From assembly GCA_025024175.1 (NCBI GenBank), contig QCXZ01000137.1, positions 15,190,001-15,254,000 of the forward strand: a DNA stretch of 64,000 nucleotides, in the 5' to 3' direction. Below are positions 11,871 to 25,071 of the stretch, piece after piece. The stretch's first letter is position 1; each line of letters starts with the position of its first letter. Below the pieces are notes generated by a model. It was not told where the DNA came from, ran no database searches, and was given only the letters and a program-made list of their open reading frames with translations. Made by a program: the position numbers and the translations under genes. The stretch comes from Rhyzopertha dominica (taxonomy: Eukaryota > Arthropoda > Insecta > Coleoptera > Bostrichidae).

Positions 11871-13148
11871 TACTCGAGATTGTATGAGACCTTTGAGTTA
11901 ACCTATAAAATGTAAACATAAAGATTTGTACAAATTTGCAGCTTATTATCTTTCATCACCTAATTCCAAATAAATCTAATGAAAAAGCACAAGTTGTTCA
12001 TTCTAAGATTTTCTAAACGAGCACCGGGCGTTAAGTGCTGAAATACTGAAAGAACCATTGATTTTATGTGGGTATACCGTATAACTCGCTTTGGTATGCA
12101 ATTAATTTATAAAGCAATAAGTGACCAACACACTTTGCGTACGTAATTTAATACAAATGTATGGTGGTGGTCTGATAAGGAGATAGAAAACGAGAGTCTT
12201 CTAGGAGACATTTAACTGTTTCCATAAATGATGATAGCTATGGCTTGACCACTTATTTTATAAAGCGAGAACTAGAAATAATTTCTTTGTTTTGTACCCT
12301 AGTTACTAAAGATAATAGCCTACTACATATCCTATTTTTATCTCTCAGTCATGACCATTAAAGGGAATATGCTGCGCAGAGAGAAAGGAGAAACCTTATC
12401 GACTTAAGTGTTAGAGACAATACTGAAACGTCGCGTAATCTGAAGTCGTCACTGAGATTGTGGGGTTGCCGTTCAAAGCCTTTTTAATTGGCAGGTATTC
12501 TCTGTTACCCCTTGTTAGAGCCGCCGATGCCTAAGTGGCATGTCTCCAGCAAACTACCTTGCATTACGCTTAATGCGGAAATACAGGGGCCTGATGACGG
12601 TGATTTCCTTCCACGGGGCTTACGCTCGCTCGCCTCGGTGATATTTTACCTAATTTCTTCCGCGGAAACTCTCGCAACTTTCCAGATTGCCCCACGTACC
12701 GACCTTATTACGTATTACACGTCAGAAATGCTGGTTAGCGGAAAGTTTCTGAACATGCGGCGAAAGAGGCTCCTTCAAAAGATGAGCTGTGGTTTTATAT
12801 CAAATGTCGGTAAGTGAGCTTTCGAAAAGAGGACGTGTTATTAATTTCCCGTATCTAGAGTCCATTAATAAGACGTATCGTGTAGAGCAGCAACTTGGGT
12901 AAGTTCTGAATAATTTGGAATTCATCTTGCTAATCGCTGGGGTATCCACTTCCGGTTCACTGAAATTCTATGATTTAGACAGACAAGTGTGGCAACCGTT
13001 CTAGTTAAAGCGATAGACTGTAGTAATTGGGAACTGTGGAATCGAATACGCATTACAGAAATGAGCTAATGTTCCTTCATCCGCGATAGTCCTATATACT
13101 TTGCAGGTTACAACCTAGATGAAATACAAATTGATTGATTGATTAAAC
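11871..13148. other. No confirmed gene; one G+C-richer open segment
   Basis: Mostly AT-rich. A segment at about 12,488-12,817 is richer in G+C, open for 109 codons on the plus strand, and bracketed by an acceptor-like ttggcag and a cg|gtaagt donor-like site. Its translation matches no family that I know and does not resemble the next GABA-B receptor exon, so I do not call it a gene. Confidence 0.35.
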
Positions 13149-13209
13149 CAGCGTACGGTCAGCATTTCTGCCACTCCCGGGTATACCGCCGGGCCGACCG
13201 ACTACGCTG
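13149..13209. repeat. 61-nt G+C-rich hairpin
   Basis: Arms cagcgta-c-ggtc and gacc-gac-tacgctg enclose an inner CCCGG/CCGGG pairing. It stands out from its AT-rich surroundings and abuts a block of diverged repeats. Likely part of a repeat; a structured RNA is possible but unsupported by any known family signature. Confidence 0.4.
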
Positions 13210-13379
13210 AGTTGGAGGGGTACATGCTGATTGCTAGTAGTGCGACTGCCTAGCGCGTGTTAAGGGAATAAAAGGACTGAATGGGAAGGTTATATAGGTA
13301 ACATTCATTTTCTTTGAACGTTTTCTTCGTGCTGTTGACATCATTGGTCCATTTCAGAGTCGCTTGATTAATTTCTTGT

Positions 13380-16100
13380 ACCTTGTGATTTCTGTTTTAG
13401 CCATTATTTTTCATTTTTTCCCTGGTTTGTGAATTATCCTCTCTACAGTTGTTTTTCGTGTAAAGCACGGTTTTCCTCTTTTTCGTTGGTCTCGGCTTAG
13501 CTCCCAAGTCTTCCGTGTGGTTTACCTCTTTCCTTTATATGTGCCCTTAGTATTTGATGTGTTTGATGTCGGTTTGGCTCGGATGCATTGTTCTTCTTGT
13601 TGGAGGTCGTTTAAGAGTGCTGAGATTCTGTCGGCATTTTCCATTGAGGTTTACGTTGTTCGTAGTTCTTGAACAGTTTTTTTCAAGCTACTTCTGAGCT
13701 CCCAGGGTAGTTTCCGACTTCCAGGATTTTATGTACCACTATTGTGTAATTTCTTGTATATACTTAACTATATACATGGAACATCACTATAGCGACCTCA
13801 ACAATGATAATAGTAACGCAAACATAAGTACATAATACTGGGACACAATGTGAATTAAACTCTTACAATTGTATGTAGTTGTTCGATTTCTGTATCTTGT
13901 TTAGGTTTCTCTTGCATGATGATATTGACGTTTCCTTGTGTGATTTCATTTGTTTGTCCGATCGCTTGCTGGAGCTGTAGATGGGGTGATGATCTAGGGG
14001 ATTATTCTTGAATGTGCATTTTTTATACATTATAGATTAGAGATTATTTACGGCCGTGAGCTTATTTCCATGGCTTCCTGATCTCTAGACAAAACTATCG
14101 CACTATCGCAGAGGTTCCATTTACTCCTTCTTTCTGGTGTTGCCTCTAAGATTTGTTCTCTCCAACTGAAGTCTTTTTGCTTAAAGTCGTTTATGAGCGC
14201 TGGGATTCTTCTGAGTCGTATTTTGATCGTAGACCTTGTACAGCTTCTTCCAAGCTACTGCCTAACTTCCACATGTTTTGTCTGGTGTGAGATTTCTTGC
14301 CTGGTTTATGTGTTTTTGCTGGACAACGTTCCCCCATATATCTGTTCATTGAGCGAATGTGCTGCGCAGACTGTTTCTGTACCACAATTTTGTAACTTCT
14401 TGTATACACTTTGCTAGATACGCGGAACTTCTTCACTGTAAGGACGACAACAATAACAACCACAACACGAGCACAAGGATGCAATACTAAAATACATTAT
14501 TAACGAAACGCTTACGTGTGAACTGTTATTTTCTTATTTATTATGTCTGCTGTAGTGGCCATAATTTCTTCTCCTCCACAGAATCATTCACTTTCTAGGT
14601 CATTTAGGAGTAACAAGATTCGTTCTCGTTGTCCTGCTTCTTGATATTTTAACTGTAGTTCCTTTACAATTTCTTCTAAGCTGATTCGAATCTTTGGATG
14701 TTTTGTCTGATATAACTTACAGTTGTTGCTCTTAGCTATCTTGTATGTTTACGATGTACTTGTGTGATGTTCTCCCCTTGTATTTGAGTACGAGGGCACT
14801 GAAGAGACAATTTCCGTCACTTGGAATTATCTGTACTAGAAAGGTGTGCTGCTTTGTTTTTATTATTTCCATTATATTAAATTGTTACTTTAGCAGTAAA
14901 CATTCCATGTATTAGTATTATTACTATCACATCTGAAAAAACGCCTAAATAGGCGAGATTTAAATATATATTTTATATTATAAATTTGTAATAATATATA
15001 TTTGTGAAAAGGCTAACCATACATTCATTCTTTTGTTTCCGGTCCGTTTTCCTTATAGGCTATTACTCTTAGACGAGACCGTTTGTAGTTTTTATTGTTT
15101 TGCTGGTTAGTAGTTTATTCTACTTGTTAATACTACGGTGTTTAAGTTTTATTATTATTATTATTACTATTATTATTACTATTATTTAGGATAGTGCCCG
15201 ATTATCGCGTGTGGAACAGGTCAGGGTAGCTGTTTTTGATCTATTTTAGTCGCTAATTACGCACATGCAACGATTCATTTGTTTATTGCTCTATCGTAAT
15301 GGTGCTGACGCTTCTAGAGCTGTAGATTAGGTGACGTTATTCTACGGGATATTTCTCGTCTGTGTGCATTAGTTTCTTTTTTCTTCCCTCGATTCATTAC
15401 GGCCGTCCCAATTTTTTGTGGATGGGTTTGTTCTCCTGTCTTCTTAGTTTGTGCACAGTATTATTGCGTTGTTGTAGTTGTTTCTTACCCTTTCTCTTGT
15501 TGTCGATATGATTTCTTTTCGTTACCTGATTTGTATTTTGGTCGTGGTTCTTGAATAGTTTCTTCCAAGGTCTTTCTGAGCTTGCATATTTTGTATAATG
15601 CGATTTGCAGCTTTTCTTCTTATTTATCCTTCAGGGTGTTTGTGTTGCTGTTGGTAATCTTTTCAACGTATATTTGGTAGTCTTGCTGGATTTTTTATAT
15701 CAGGATTACGTGATTTCTTATACACTTGTCTAGATACACTGAACTATTTCACTGTAACGACAATCACTATAACAATACATACCCAAAATCGTTACACTAG
15801 AACACATTATGAACTTAAAATCCTTAAAATAATTATTTGGTTTCCGTTTATGTTACCGTTTCCTGACGCTATCAACGCTTTGAGTGATTTCGTATGTGCT
15901 TATCCATTCGCTTACTGGATCTCTAGATTACTCTACCGGAAATTCGCTCGTCTTGTGTATTAGTTTCTTTTGTTTTCTGTATATTGGAGCTTCTTTAGAT
16001 TTATCCCAATTTTTTTGTGGTTGGACTTGTTTCTATGTTTTCCTGGTTTCTGTACAATTATTTCGCACTGGCATAATGCTTTCTTACTTTCTGTTCTCGT
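13380..16100. repeat. Array of diverged, related repeat units
   Basis: At least four diverged units share blocks such as cttgtatacactttgctagatac-cggaac-tcactgtaacgac-aacaataac (near 13,750, 14,395 and 15,715), cttgaacagtttcttccaagctacttctgagct (near 13,670, 14,235 and 15,555) and tacggccgt (14,050 and 15,400). Minus-strand reading gives gag-like, charged coiled text (for example ENADRISALLNDLQQEEQ near 13,600). This suggests repeated fragments of one retrotransposon family. A BEL/Pao integrase remnant follows directly, but a link between the two is unproven. Confidence 0.5.
15149..15186. repeat. (ATT)n microsatellite, imperfect
   Basis: Runs of att interrupted by act triplets. Confidence 0.8.
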
Positions 16101-16149
16101 CACTATGATTTCTAATCTTAATCAAAAGTAGAAGAGGTCGTGAATCACA

Positions 16150-16760
16150 AGTGTCAAAAGGTTACATTTTCTGTTTGTCTGATTTGTGAGTAAAGCTGTC
16201 CATTTAGAATTAAGTGCTGATTTGAGTACACAATCATTTTTGGCTTCTCTGAAGCGCTTTATATCAAGACGAGGTAAATCAACTCAAATATGGTCTGATA
16301 ATGGCGCAAACTTTAGAGGTGCTCGAAAATAATTGCATGATTTGTTTAAATTTTTCAAGCCCCTTGAAAATATTATTGTTAGTCATTATGCTATGGAGTC
16401 ATTTACTTGGAAATTTATGCTTATTTATACCATATTTTCCACATTTTGGTGGATTGTGGGAGTCTGGAATTAAAACCATTAAATTTAACTTAAAAAGGGT
16501 ATTACAAGAAACTATACTTACCTACCAGGAATTATACACTGTATTAACTCAAATTGAATCAGTACTGAATTCAAGTCCGTTATATTTACTTTCTTCCGAA
16601 TCTGCAACCAGTACTAGGTACAATCACAGAAGTGCACCCCGACAGTGAAGGTGTCGTTCGTATAGCAAGTCTGCGAACAGCCAAAGCCATTTGCAAGCGA
16701 GCAGTTGTAAAGTTGTGTCCACTACCGTTTACTGAAGAGCAGTCTGAACGAAAACCTGAT
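16150..16760 (+). mobile_element. BEL/Pao retrotransposon integrase fossil
   Basis: The plus strand reads KAVHLELSADLSTQSFLASL (from 16,192), RFISRRGKSTQIWSDNGANF with the second catalytic Asp, then in another frame PYFPHFGGLWESGIKTIKFN and LTYQELYTVLTQIESVLNSSPL. A third frame ends with HPDSEGVVRIASLRTAK and AVVKLCPLP before a stop near 16,760. This order is that of the BEL/Pao integrase and pol C-terminus. Two frameshifts and a stop at 16,330 show decay. No LTR was identified next to it. Confidence 0.8.
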
Positions 16761-19700
16761 TAGTTAATACGAATTTTGCTCAATGTATTAACTTACCATT
16801 TCAAATTTGTTTATGATTTACACATACTTAACTGTATTTTTAACTCTTAACGTAGTTCAACGCGGGGAATATGTTTGGCTAATTCCTTATTTTTTTTAAA
16901 ACTTGGAAAANACCATATACTCTTAAAAAACTGATGAAACTTGTCAGTCCATTAAATTAATATCTTCTAGTACAGTAATAATTTTTTAAACTACTTAATA
17001 TAGCCCACTCGGCCTAAGCCACCCAAACACGGTCAGTACTAAAAAATTAGTTAGAAATAGAATTTTGTCTAGATAATCCATTACCGATTCTAAGTGGTTC
17101 GCAAATTCGTATACTTCAGTATCAAATAAGTTATTCATCGAACTAATATATGAACATTAAACAAAGCTTCTTTTAATCATGCTACTATCACGCTCGATAT
17201 CAGTCAACCACGTGTCTTGTTCGATTAAAAGTCAAACGTATCTACTACCTTTGAAAGTAGAGTCAACATTTGGTTTCATTCCGTAATGGCATCGGCGTTA
17301 CCCGCTTTGTACGTGCTCGTCTGATTTTTGTGGTTGTTTTGTTTGATCCGACTTCGTTTTCTATTAAACCGGCGGATAAGCCAGCTCATCATATAACGCT
17401 CGGCTAGCGCGGATGTTTTCCTTTCGAAATTATCAACTCGGAGAGGCAATTAGGTTCGCCAGAAGATGAAGTTAAGTGTATTTAGGTCCTAATTGATATT
17501 AGAGGTTCTCGTGTCGCAAAATATCGTTAGTTTACAATCTCGGGTTGAAGACTGTCATTTGATATGCTAGCTCGGAAACTGCGCAAATGTTTAGGTAGCA
17601 GAAACGGAATCGTTCNTAATTGACAGCGAGCGGATCTACCAATTTNACACTGCAAGCTNTAAATGCCAATACTAAGATNCCCGTCACAAAACACAATGGT
17701 TGGCCGCTGCTAACTACTGGGGATGGTTACTGATTAAACGAATTTGCGGATTCTAGTAATTGCGTGGATTCTAATTTAATTTTAACTGACTATATCAAAA
17801 CTTAATAAACGTGTGTGTCTTACCTTTATTCGGCCGCTGCTACCAAACTTACACATGGGCACTATGTATAATCGTTTTCGTCGCAAGAATGAAAAAGCTA
17901 CGTTTCAAACAACAAATATATTTAACAATTAATTAATGAGAATAATAAACATAATAATAAACCGTAATCAACAAAACTGATGTACCTCCCAAATATTCTT
18001 TACAATATGATACTCATTGAACGAGAATATGACCTCAACCCGTGAATTAACAATTTTGAGCTACACCCGAGTTTAAACTAATTTAACAATGAATTTCCAA
18101 AATACCGGGATGTGTGACTAACCCATCTTTTAATCTAACTTTCAAGACTTGCTAACTGACTTTACTTAACATAACTCTGTACATCGCGAGCTGGACTAGA
18201 AATTACATTGCTTCCGATATCTATCTAAGAGGATGGAACGTAGACTGAAGATTCTAGCTTTTCAAAAAAATACGTTACTTGCTGGATTTTCTGAACTGAG
18301 ACCCCATTGGTCAAAACTACCCCCCACTTGCTGTTCTCTTAGCGCGGCACTGGTCATATTCCCGTTGACAAACAATTATTGTCCAATTATCAAAATCTAA
18401 ATCAAAGCTAAACAATTTCAATCAGACATAACTAACTCGTGGATATCCCCAAGCTGAAGTTAAGATATCACGCGATATGGCACCGACTTTGATTACTAAG
18501 ATCGACATTCTTCATTTCAATATGCAACAACATGTAAAGAAAACTTCAGGAAAAACTTCACATGGTTGCCAATCGTAACTAAATCCTTACTTAATATTTC
18601 TGAGGATATTGAGCAATCGAATCAATCATTTTTTTCAACTATTGCCGAATTTACTATAAACTGAGTGGTTTCGCGCGCTAACCATCGTAATTTTTGGGCC
18701 GTGTACCCCAATCACAAAAGAGCCGCAACGGCCAAATCCTTCTAGGAACAGGACCAACTTTCTCCATCTGGTTGCAATATAATATCCCGACTGAACTGCA
18801 ATAACCGAGTCTTTTTAACAATGCACTATTGCCTGACAAATTTTATGAGAGTACCCGAAACGAACAGAATTAACAAAATTTATCCCCTTGCTGAAAAATA
18901 ATGTTAAAAATTTATCCACGTATGTTCTAAAACTAACCATTTTGCTACAGTAATATGTCAAAACTTTTTGGTCAAATCAAAGGCCAGCATAGATATAATT
19001 CAACTGAATCATTTTGGTATAGATAGTGTTTTAATTCTTTTGTATTGAAATTATAACAGATTTCAGTTATTTCATCGATTTTAAAAGTTTTAGTCTTTTC
19101 ATTTTAACATATAGATATGATAAACTAAACTAAATCTCAGATTATTATCAGGTGTTTGAATGACATAACTGATATTACTTGAGTGACCATCCCATAATAA
19201 GTGTTTCATTGTAAAATAGGATAAGCGTCTTTTGAATAACTATCAACACAAAATGCTACTTATTTCCACAGACATATAAGCAAGCAATAGACAAGATATT
19301 TAAAATGGGTACTGTTCACGAGACATTCTATAATAGCTAACTTTTTTATTTGAAGTCGTAGAATAGTGGTTTCTTAATTTTTCGGGAAAAACCTATTACT
19401 GCTGAAAAATATAAAAACACTGATATAGTTAATACAAATTCTTCGTTGGCAAATCATTTATTGTCATTTAAACACACTGCCTCTTTAAATAATTTAAATG
19501 TAATAAATCCTCAAAATTAAATTTTCTAGAAATTCTTGAAATATACAAAATTATAGATAACGGTAATTTTACAATTTTGAATGATTTTTGTAATTTTGGT
19601 TGGCCTATTCTAAATTCTTTATTTGATCATTGATTTCATGTTTGTGCTTTTGGCATGCAGGCTACTTTTTTGTTTGAAGTCAAGATTGCTTATTTCGATT

Positions 19701-20539
19701 TTGACAATGTCAGTTTTATAAATTCTTTTGTAGTCCTGTTTGTACATTATGAGGCACTGATGATGGCTAATTATAGCTGCAAGCGCTTTGCCTATTTATT
19801 AAATATAGTGGATTGATAGACTTCGGGGAGATTTATTGTAGAAGTAAAAATTACTACATATTTCCACCTAGAAAAAAATGGACCGGTTTACATTGTTTAA
19901 CAGAGTATTTTATTATTTTTTAAGTTGATGCGCGCTACCCATTACGCTATTCAAAAAGAGATCGTTTCGTTTAAATAATGTAGTCAACATTTCAGTCAGG
20001 TGATGCTCGATTTCAAAAAGTTAAGACTTTCCAATTTAAACCCCTTTGAGATCTTTTAACATTCTATTGTGTTTAAATATCGCGCTCGGTTTTGAATCAT
20101 CGATCAATAGCGCCGAAGACAGACCGAACGTCACCGAGAAGGGCGATTGGACATGCGCAGCCAGCAACAGGACTCGTGTGATCGCGCGCCGGTAGCGTTA
20201 ACGTTAACGATATAACCTAAACCAAACCGAACAATGCAGCTACAGAAAAACTATGAAGAACGCTNTATAAGTACAGAGAATAAATCGTTATTACATAAAA
20301 GATTAACTTATATTATTATGGCGAAGAGAAAATAATCGTACAAAACAAATATTTAATTTGCTTTTGTAGACTGCTAGCGCAGAGATTTTTTTTATGGGAA
20401 GTCAACCGCGAACAATGATTTTTAATGAAATTTTTCTTAATTGTAGTGCGTTATTTTCAAAACGGCTTTGAGCTAAAGTAAACTAAACCAATATTATGAT
20501 ATAAAGACATACCTACTCAAGTTTTCAGACTACAAGAAG
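16761..20539. other. No gene recognised
   Basis: AT-rich DNA with some ambiguous bases. It contains one copy of a dispersed repeat (17,330-17,405) and short G+C-richer islands near 17,350 and 20,110-20,200, without a coding signal that I can support. Confidence 0.5.
17330..17405. repeat. Dispersed repeat, copy 1
   Basis: ggttgttttgtttgatcc ... ctattaa ... agcca-c-c-tcatata-cg-ccgg is shared, with substitutions, by 54,842-54,916 in the same orientation. Family unknown. Confidence 0.55.
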
Positions 20540-21700
20540 TGAATAATGCAAATATTTTGTCCTATCTATATTATCAAAAGACCCTGTAATTGACATTAAA
20601 AATCCAATGGTTTGTATGAACGTTATTTTTGGGTCAAAGTGATTTTTTTAGATGAAGAAGTTTTGTATGCTTCACTGACGATGTCGATATTGTAAACAAG
20701 AAAGAGTTGAAGACCCTAACTGGACCCTTGAGGTACAACTGACACTTGTGTAAATGATTGTGAAAGAAAGCAATTGTAACTTACGATTCGTTTTCGGTTG
20801 ATAAGGTATGATGTTAAAAGTGCAATCATGCGTGTAACTTAAACAATAGCATTTTATGACTGACCGTATCAAAGGTTTTACTGATATTGGTATAAAGGAT
20901 CCCAACTTGTCTACAACGGTTCAAAACAAAAACTGGATTACTGTTACTAAATTAGTTAATGTCGATCCACTGGTTAGGAAACCATACTGATCGTGTGAAA
21001 TTGGACTAGAAATAGATACAAAAATGTAGAACACTTCCAAATATTTTTGTTGATGTTTTTTAATTGATAACTAGTTGTCAGTCTTACTTAAGCACATTCT
21101 GAATGGTAAAATCTCTAATAATTTTTACAGATACAATGTACAATAATTTAGAAACGCTAGAAGAGGAAATAAACATTTTTCGATTAGCAGATAATTAATT
21201 CAATATTTAAAAGAAGATGATATTTGTCAATGGCCAATAAATGATTATTGTCCTCAAAAAGTTTACTTGAAGATGACGAATGAAGCGCAAGTCAGAGAGG
21301 TGAAGATTTAGATTGATAACATTATTGAAGTGCTTAAGACCAAATAGTGGCATAAAATATTACTTAGCAATATTTCAGTTCATTTCCGCTAAGTCAGGGA
21401 CACTGAAATCACCAAGAATTAAAATTTTGTGAATCCAGTAAGATAAAAAAGTTTCCAAGTCTGAAAGGAGGCATATAAGCACACAAAACATAAAAAGATA
21501 ATGAAAGTGTCAAATATTGCTTCCAGCAATTAAAACATAGTAAAGACCAACAAGTGTATAGTATAACAAAATCTTCCGTCTATTTAAAGACATCATGAAA
21601 ACGAGAAAAAACTCGCGGTTTAGAATCAAGCCGTGTTTCAGTTAATACAAGATAGCAAAATATGCTTCGGACACATGGCGTAAAACCATATATAACATTA
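20540..21700 (-). mobile_element. Non-LTR retrotransposon (LINE) fossil, endonuclease + RT
   Basis: Minus-strand text across broken frames follows LINE order. APE-type endonuclease pieces come first: YLVLTETRLDSKPRVFS near 21,630 and HKILILGDFSVPDL near 21,410. RT pieces follow: DQYGFLTSGSTLTNLV near 20,960, then LYTNISKTFDTVSHKMLLFKL near 20,880, matching the 'TDFSKAFDTV.H..LL.KL' block, and a degraded 'GP' turn and DD region toward 20,700. Layout is Jockey/CR1-like; the exact clade is unresolved. It is inactive. Confidence 0.75.
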
Positions 21701-23390
21701 GACCTTCCTAGTAATGGGATTTCATAAAAAAACGGGTCAAACAGGACATGGCTTTCTCTTCCTAACGGGAACAGCGTCTGCTGTGAAAATTAGTTTCGTA
21801 TGATTTTCTGCAGATTTGGGGTTTGGCTCGTTTGTTGCATTTGTCGTTTATTACACTGGTGAAAGTAAGATGCTGTTATTGTTGCTTGTGATTAAATAAC
21901 TAATTAGCAATCGATACAAGTAATAGTTCAGTTTGTTGCATCATCACCACAAGGACATTCGTTGACGACGGCAAAAAGCACCATTGGCTTATTTTACCTG
22001 TTTTCAATTAATGGCAGTTATATTATCCTGTAATTGAATATGTCGGGCCTATTGAGTTTAACGAATGTACATAGTCTCACTATTCCGAGATATACGCTGC
22101 TGCTATATCATATAATTATTATATTAATATAATTTCTGAAAAATGCAGCCTTAAAACAGGAACAAACTATATTGTAGACTCCTGGACTTCTAAATTCTAA
22201 TACGGGCTGACTGGTTGAACGGGTGTTTTGTTGAAGTGTGTGTGTTTTGTTGTTGTATTAGCTTGTCTGCTACTTAACTGTTGTTTTCTAGATGACCTTT
22301 GTTTAAATTATTATTAATTATATTTGTATGGAATTGACCCTAACGTAAAACGGCGCTGCCTATGTAGAGTATTATTATTATTCATTAATTCAGTGTATGC
22401 AATAAAGGTACTAATCAGGAACATCACCATTCAGTAGAAATTTAAAGTTTGCATACTCGTTTTGTTTTTGACAGGCTCTGGACGAAAACAATCTTTGCTA
22501 ACGCTGACTGGTCTAGGTGGTGCGAGCTGTTACGATTGTTCTTAGTAATGAGGCTGAATTCTGTGTACAACAAAACATTTTTTCATTCATTAATAATAAG
22601 AAGGAACGTAATTGTGCGAGTTACTCTAGACCTTTATTTTTATAAGCAATAGAAATGCAAGGTGCTGACGTGGTCGAGGAGGTTCTAAAATAATTTCATC
22701 ACCGACTGAAATCCATTTAACTAACTGTCCCTTTTAGAATTTATAAATATTTCGTTTGCTGAATAAATGTTTAGCATCAATCTTATCGCATGCATGGAAA
22801 TCAAACGAAACCTCAGACGCACGATTTAAGCTCTGATCTATTTGCCGTTACGAACTATTCTTTCGCAGTTAGGTCGATGAAATGACAACAAAGACATATG
22901 ATTAATGTCCTCCTCATCCTTCGGAACAAGAATATGTCTGTCACTCTTAGGCTGTACGGTCATCAGCCTAACCCGTCACTATTTGAACAGCATTATGGCG
23001 TTTGGAGTTTGCTCGCTAATTTTAACTCGAATCAGACACAGAGGACTAATTTTCGGTGGGCGTGGATGGAATAATTAATTGTGCTCGGTTGCAAGGACAA
23101 AATTGTCAAGTTTCTGCCTGCCTGTCGGAATACGTACGGGGACAGGTTTAAATTAAATTTTACATCCAGGAGGAGATTTGGTGTAAGGGTTAATGATTAA
23201 TAATCTCGGATTACGTAAAATTGGATACGGAAGGTAAGGGCTGTGTTTATAATGGTGTTTTATGATTATCTCATGTCGTTTCTGGCATGGGACAAGACAG
23301 TGAAAGAATGTGTTAAAACGTGCTCTAGCGCTTTTTCCTGTTTTTGGATGATTGTCTATAACATTACAACCCCGCTTCCTTATCTACAAG
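21701..23390. other. No gene recognised
   Basis: AT-rich DNA. No element ends, RNA genes or exons that I can support, except that the stretch before 23,391 ends in a splice-acceptor-like tatctacaag. Confidence 0.45.
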
Positions 23391-23521
23391 TTAGGCATCT
23401 TAACATGCCATTTAGATTAATTTTTGATGATGAACAATTGGAGGATAACGTTAATATTTTAAAATCTGTGCACGGTACAACAAGCCGTGTGTATCTTTTA
23501 CCAGATCCGAAAGAACTGTGA
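23391..23521 (+). CDS. Candidate terminal exon of an unidentified host gene
   Basis: Following an acceptor-like tatctacaag, an open stretch of about 43 codons reads RHLNMPFRLIFDDEQLEDN and NILKSVHGTTSRVYLLPD before a TGA at 23,519. A canonical AATAAA lies at 23,577-23,582, a good distance for a terminal exon. The segment RLIFDDEQLEDN...SRVYLL loosely recalls the second half of a ubiquitin-like fold, but that is weak. The text is more protein-like than its surroundings and hydrophilic, with no stop. I cannot name the gene, and the upstream exons are not identified. Confidence 0.35.
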
Positions 23522-25071
23522 CAAACCAAAAAGAATGTTCTGAGCCGAAAAGACCACAATACCAATAATTAAATTCAATAAAATTGATAAAGGTTTTATT
23601 CTTTAAACTTATATGTATTTCGTATTTGGAGTTATATTTAATTATACACTGAAATATTATAATTACCAGAGTGATGTAATTATGTTCCTCCTTTTAACTG
23701 ATTGTTTTAAGTGAATGTGGTTGTAATCCTTACTGATCAGACTTTCAGCAAAAGATCATATATTTTAAGAAATTACAATGAAAGCAACATTGTTTTATAA
23801 AAGAAATCTCAAAGTAACCGAGTAAAGAACGGGAAATTAATGGTTAAATCGTAATTATTTAAGGTGGCTATTAATCCATAGTTTTTATAAATGACTTTTA
23901 TGGAGTATGGGTAGACACTAGACTGCAGAAAAGAGTTAAGAGAAAATTCCACATGTAGTTTGATGGATAAGATCCATCAATGTTTGACAATTCTGCTAGA
24001 TATTGAATGAACAGCCGGCATACTGCAAAATTTCTTATTGATATATATTTTGTTTAGTTCTATATAACATGTTTCAGCTTAGGTCTTTGTGTTTTAGGAC
24101 ACGTGGTTTGGAAGCAATAAAAACTGCAGTTATGATTATGAATGAAGAATATAATAGCACCAAAAATAAATAATTTCAGTGCAAGAAGATAGCTTTACAT
24201 TTTCTGATATTGTACTTAAAGGGTTTACATAAACTATTACGATTATGGGCTCGAAAACTGCAGATTTCTGACTAACCTTCTTTTATGTAAAACACTTGTT
24301 TTATATACACTAAGTCTGAACACATTAGCTTAAAACACTACTATTTTAATACTATTAATTCACTAAAACACTATACTGCACATACTAGCACTGAAAACAC
24401 CTGCTTTGTGAAAGCTATTCGAATTCAGAACTGCCTGCGGGGTTTATCAAACCAGAGTTTTATAACCACAATCTAGTAGTTAGCTGGTATACAGTTACTT
24501 CGATTTTTTTGTTTGTTTTTAAATGTTGTTAGGAATGTCCATACTGCGATAGCTGTGATTACTGTTAATGCGATGTTTTCAATTAAAAATAACTCTTTAT
24601 AGTGAATTTCAGATTTAATAAAAGTGTATGATAATGTATAGAGTAAATAAAAGTATTTCGTAAATTAAATTCAAATATAAAGGACTAAATTAGGTGCATC
24701 ATCTTCATAACACGTTTCTATCCATTACACAAAGCTCAAAGCAAATATGCTTAACGAAACAAAGCCCAAACGCGAGAAAGTTTCCAATGGAAGACAGGTC
24801 GGTAGCGTAAAATCCAATTCTGAGATGTGTACTTAACCAGAGTAAACATCCAGGTACTTTAGCGTTGCATATTGCAGATGCAATTCCAAAGTTAGACCCT
24901 GGAAGAGTGCTCTGTTTACTCCCGTGACAGCACTTTCCTAACCCGAGCAACGCTGTAGGAGCTATTAGCAACCGCATTAGCAGTTGTCAATACTTAGTCC
25001 CTGAGGAAATTTTCAGTATATGTGTGTGTGTTTACTTAAACCTTACAACTTACAAATGTGCGCCTAGGTGT

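Noticed and set aside
12488..12817. 109-codon open frame bracketed by acceptor-like and donor-like sites
   Set aside because: Good splice-like borders and higher G+C, but the translation has no recognisable domain and does not fit the GABA-B receptor; chance cannot be excluded.
15149..15186. CRISPR-like or other regular repeat array
   Set aside because: Simple ATT microsatellite in a eukaryotic genome.
24705..24977. 90-codon minus-strand frame in the duplicated flank
   Set aside because: No domain or splice context; exists twice only because the flank is duplicated.
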